Of a stretch of DNA of 32,751 nt, positions 32,267 through 32,751 are shown piece after piece. The position numbers were made by a program, and so were the translations under genes. The number at the start of each line of letters is the position of its first letter. The stretch's first letter is position 1. Source of the DNA: an uncultured Blautia sp. (GTDB lineage Bacteria; Bacillota; Clostridia; Lachnospirales; Lachnospiraceae); contig CAKROE010000022.1 of the NCBI GenBank assembly GCA_934371915.1, forward strand, positions 1 to 32,751, given 5' to 3'. A model generated the notes under the pieces. That model was not told the DNA's origin. It did not search any database and worked only from the letters and a program-made list of their open reading frames with translations.

Positions 32267-32751
32267 ATGGAAAAAAGAGTACAGGATTATGGAAAAGAAA
32301 TCCTGAATGTTGTGAGAAGCAATGTTTCTCCGGCAGTTCTGGCAAAGAGACTTCAGGATTTCCACGAAAATGATCTTGCAGATGTTCTGGAAGAACTGTC
32401 TGTAGTAGAACGCTGTAAGCTCTATCGTGTACTGGATATGGATATGCTGTCCGATATTTTTGAGTATACGGATGAAGATACCGTAGTAAAGTATCTGGAA
32501 GAAATGGAGGTAAAAAAAGCTGCAGCGATACTGTCAAAGATGGAGACAAATGTACTGGCAGATGTACTTCAGCAGTTTGAACGCTCCAAAAGAAAGATTT
32601 TAATTGAGCTTCTTGATGATAAAGTAAGACACGATATTGAACTGATCACATCATTTGATGACGATGAGATCGGCAGCCGTATGACAACGAATTATATTGT
32701 GATACATGAAAACATCAGTGTCAAAGAGGCAATGAGTCAGCTGGTTACACA
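32267..32751 (+). CDS. mgtE: Magnesium transporter MgtE, N-terminal part only
   Basis: The frame runs off the end of the window; 161 residues are visible. They form the MgtE N domain, a helical superhelix (LAKRLQDFHENDLADVLEEL, then repeated V-L-x-x-L/M-x helices). The first CBS domain begins with EIGSRMTTNYIVIHENISVKEA. MgtE is a Mg2+-selective channel whose N and CBS domains close the pore when cytosolic Mg2+ is high. The membrane part lies outside the window. The ATG at 32267 is 10 bases after AAGGAG (32251-32256). Expression probably depends on passage through the leader terminator at 32156-32186. Confidence 0.92.
   Translation, partial: MEKRVQDYGKEILNVVRSNVSPAVLAKRLQDFHENDLADVLEELSVVERCKLYRVLDMDMLSDIFEYTDEDTVVKYLEEMEVKKAAAILSKMETNVLADVLQQFERSKRKILIELLDDKVRHDIELITSFDDDEIGSRMTTNYIVIHENISVKEAMSQLVT

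Noticed and set aside
32152..32373. Hydrophobic small ORF starting at TTG 32152 and overlapping mgtE
   Set aside because: Its first codons run through the terminator and T run, it has no ribosome site, and it overlaps the well-supported mgtE frame.

Overview
The window is chromosomal core sequence from a low-to-moderate GC, Gram-positive anaerobe. It looks most like a member of Lachnospiraceae (Clostridia, Blautia/Ruminococcus-like). This placement is an inference. It rests on AGGAGG-type ribosome sites, consensus sigma-A promoters, a full minD-minE pair inside an mre/rodA operon, the DUF6465 and small P-loop genes typical of that family, and a surface protein with a Gram-positive cell-wall-type tail. 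I see no tRNA or rRNA genes, insertion sequences, phage genes or CRISPR arrays. All genes but one are on the + strand.

Layout. (1) Positions 1-3710: the end of a PhoH ATPase overlaps ybeY. Next come proB, a small DUF896 gene, 5-formyl-THF cyclo-ligase and proA, so the two proline genes are interleaved with two others. (2) 3739-7126: a strong promoter drives a large secreted, wall-anchored protein, closed by a terminator. A degenerate M14 carboxypeptidase-like gene follows. (3) 7257-10230: miaB, a Lys/Ala-rich DUF6465 protein and a tRNA-dihydrouridine synthase, ending in a terminator shared with the convergent, minus-strand gene for a membrane-anchored Asp/Ser-rich protein. (4) 10858-21577: an RsmJ-like methyltransferase. 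Then, behind a structured leader, an operon of mutS, mutL, miaA, a PLP enzyme of the methionine gamma-lyase/aluminium-resistance family and two FAD oxidoreductases. (5) 21559-31220: radC followed by the cell-shape and division operon mreB-mreC-mreD-mrdA-minD-minE-rodA and a D-Ala-D-Ala carboxypeptidase, closed by a 13-bp hairpin. (6) 31250-32751: a small P-loop protein with its own promoter and terminator. Then comes a roughly 330-nt leader with a strong promoter, an internal fold, a 29-codon ORF and an intrinsic terminator, ahead of a truncated mgtE.

How the genes work together: region 5 is one elongation/division module. MreBCD, PBP2 and RodA build the side wall, MinDE positions the septum and the carboxypeptidase trims peptidoglycan. 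Region 4 couples mismatch repair to tRNA modification. MiaA makes the i6A37 base that MiaB, in region 3, methylthiolates.

Most of the window is ordinary housekeeping sequence. The items most worth a second look are these. The mgtE leader contains an arm complementary both to its own small ORF start and to the mgtE start codon. The MreB homologue has altered ATPase residues. The M14-like protein has lost its zinc ligands. MinC is absent from the min locus. PBP2 carries an insertion of about 250 residues. The mutS leader holds alternative hairpins.
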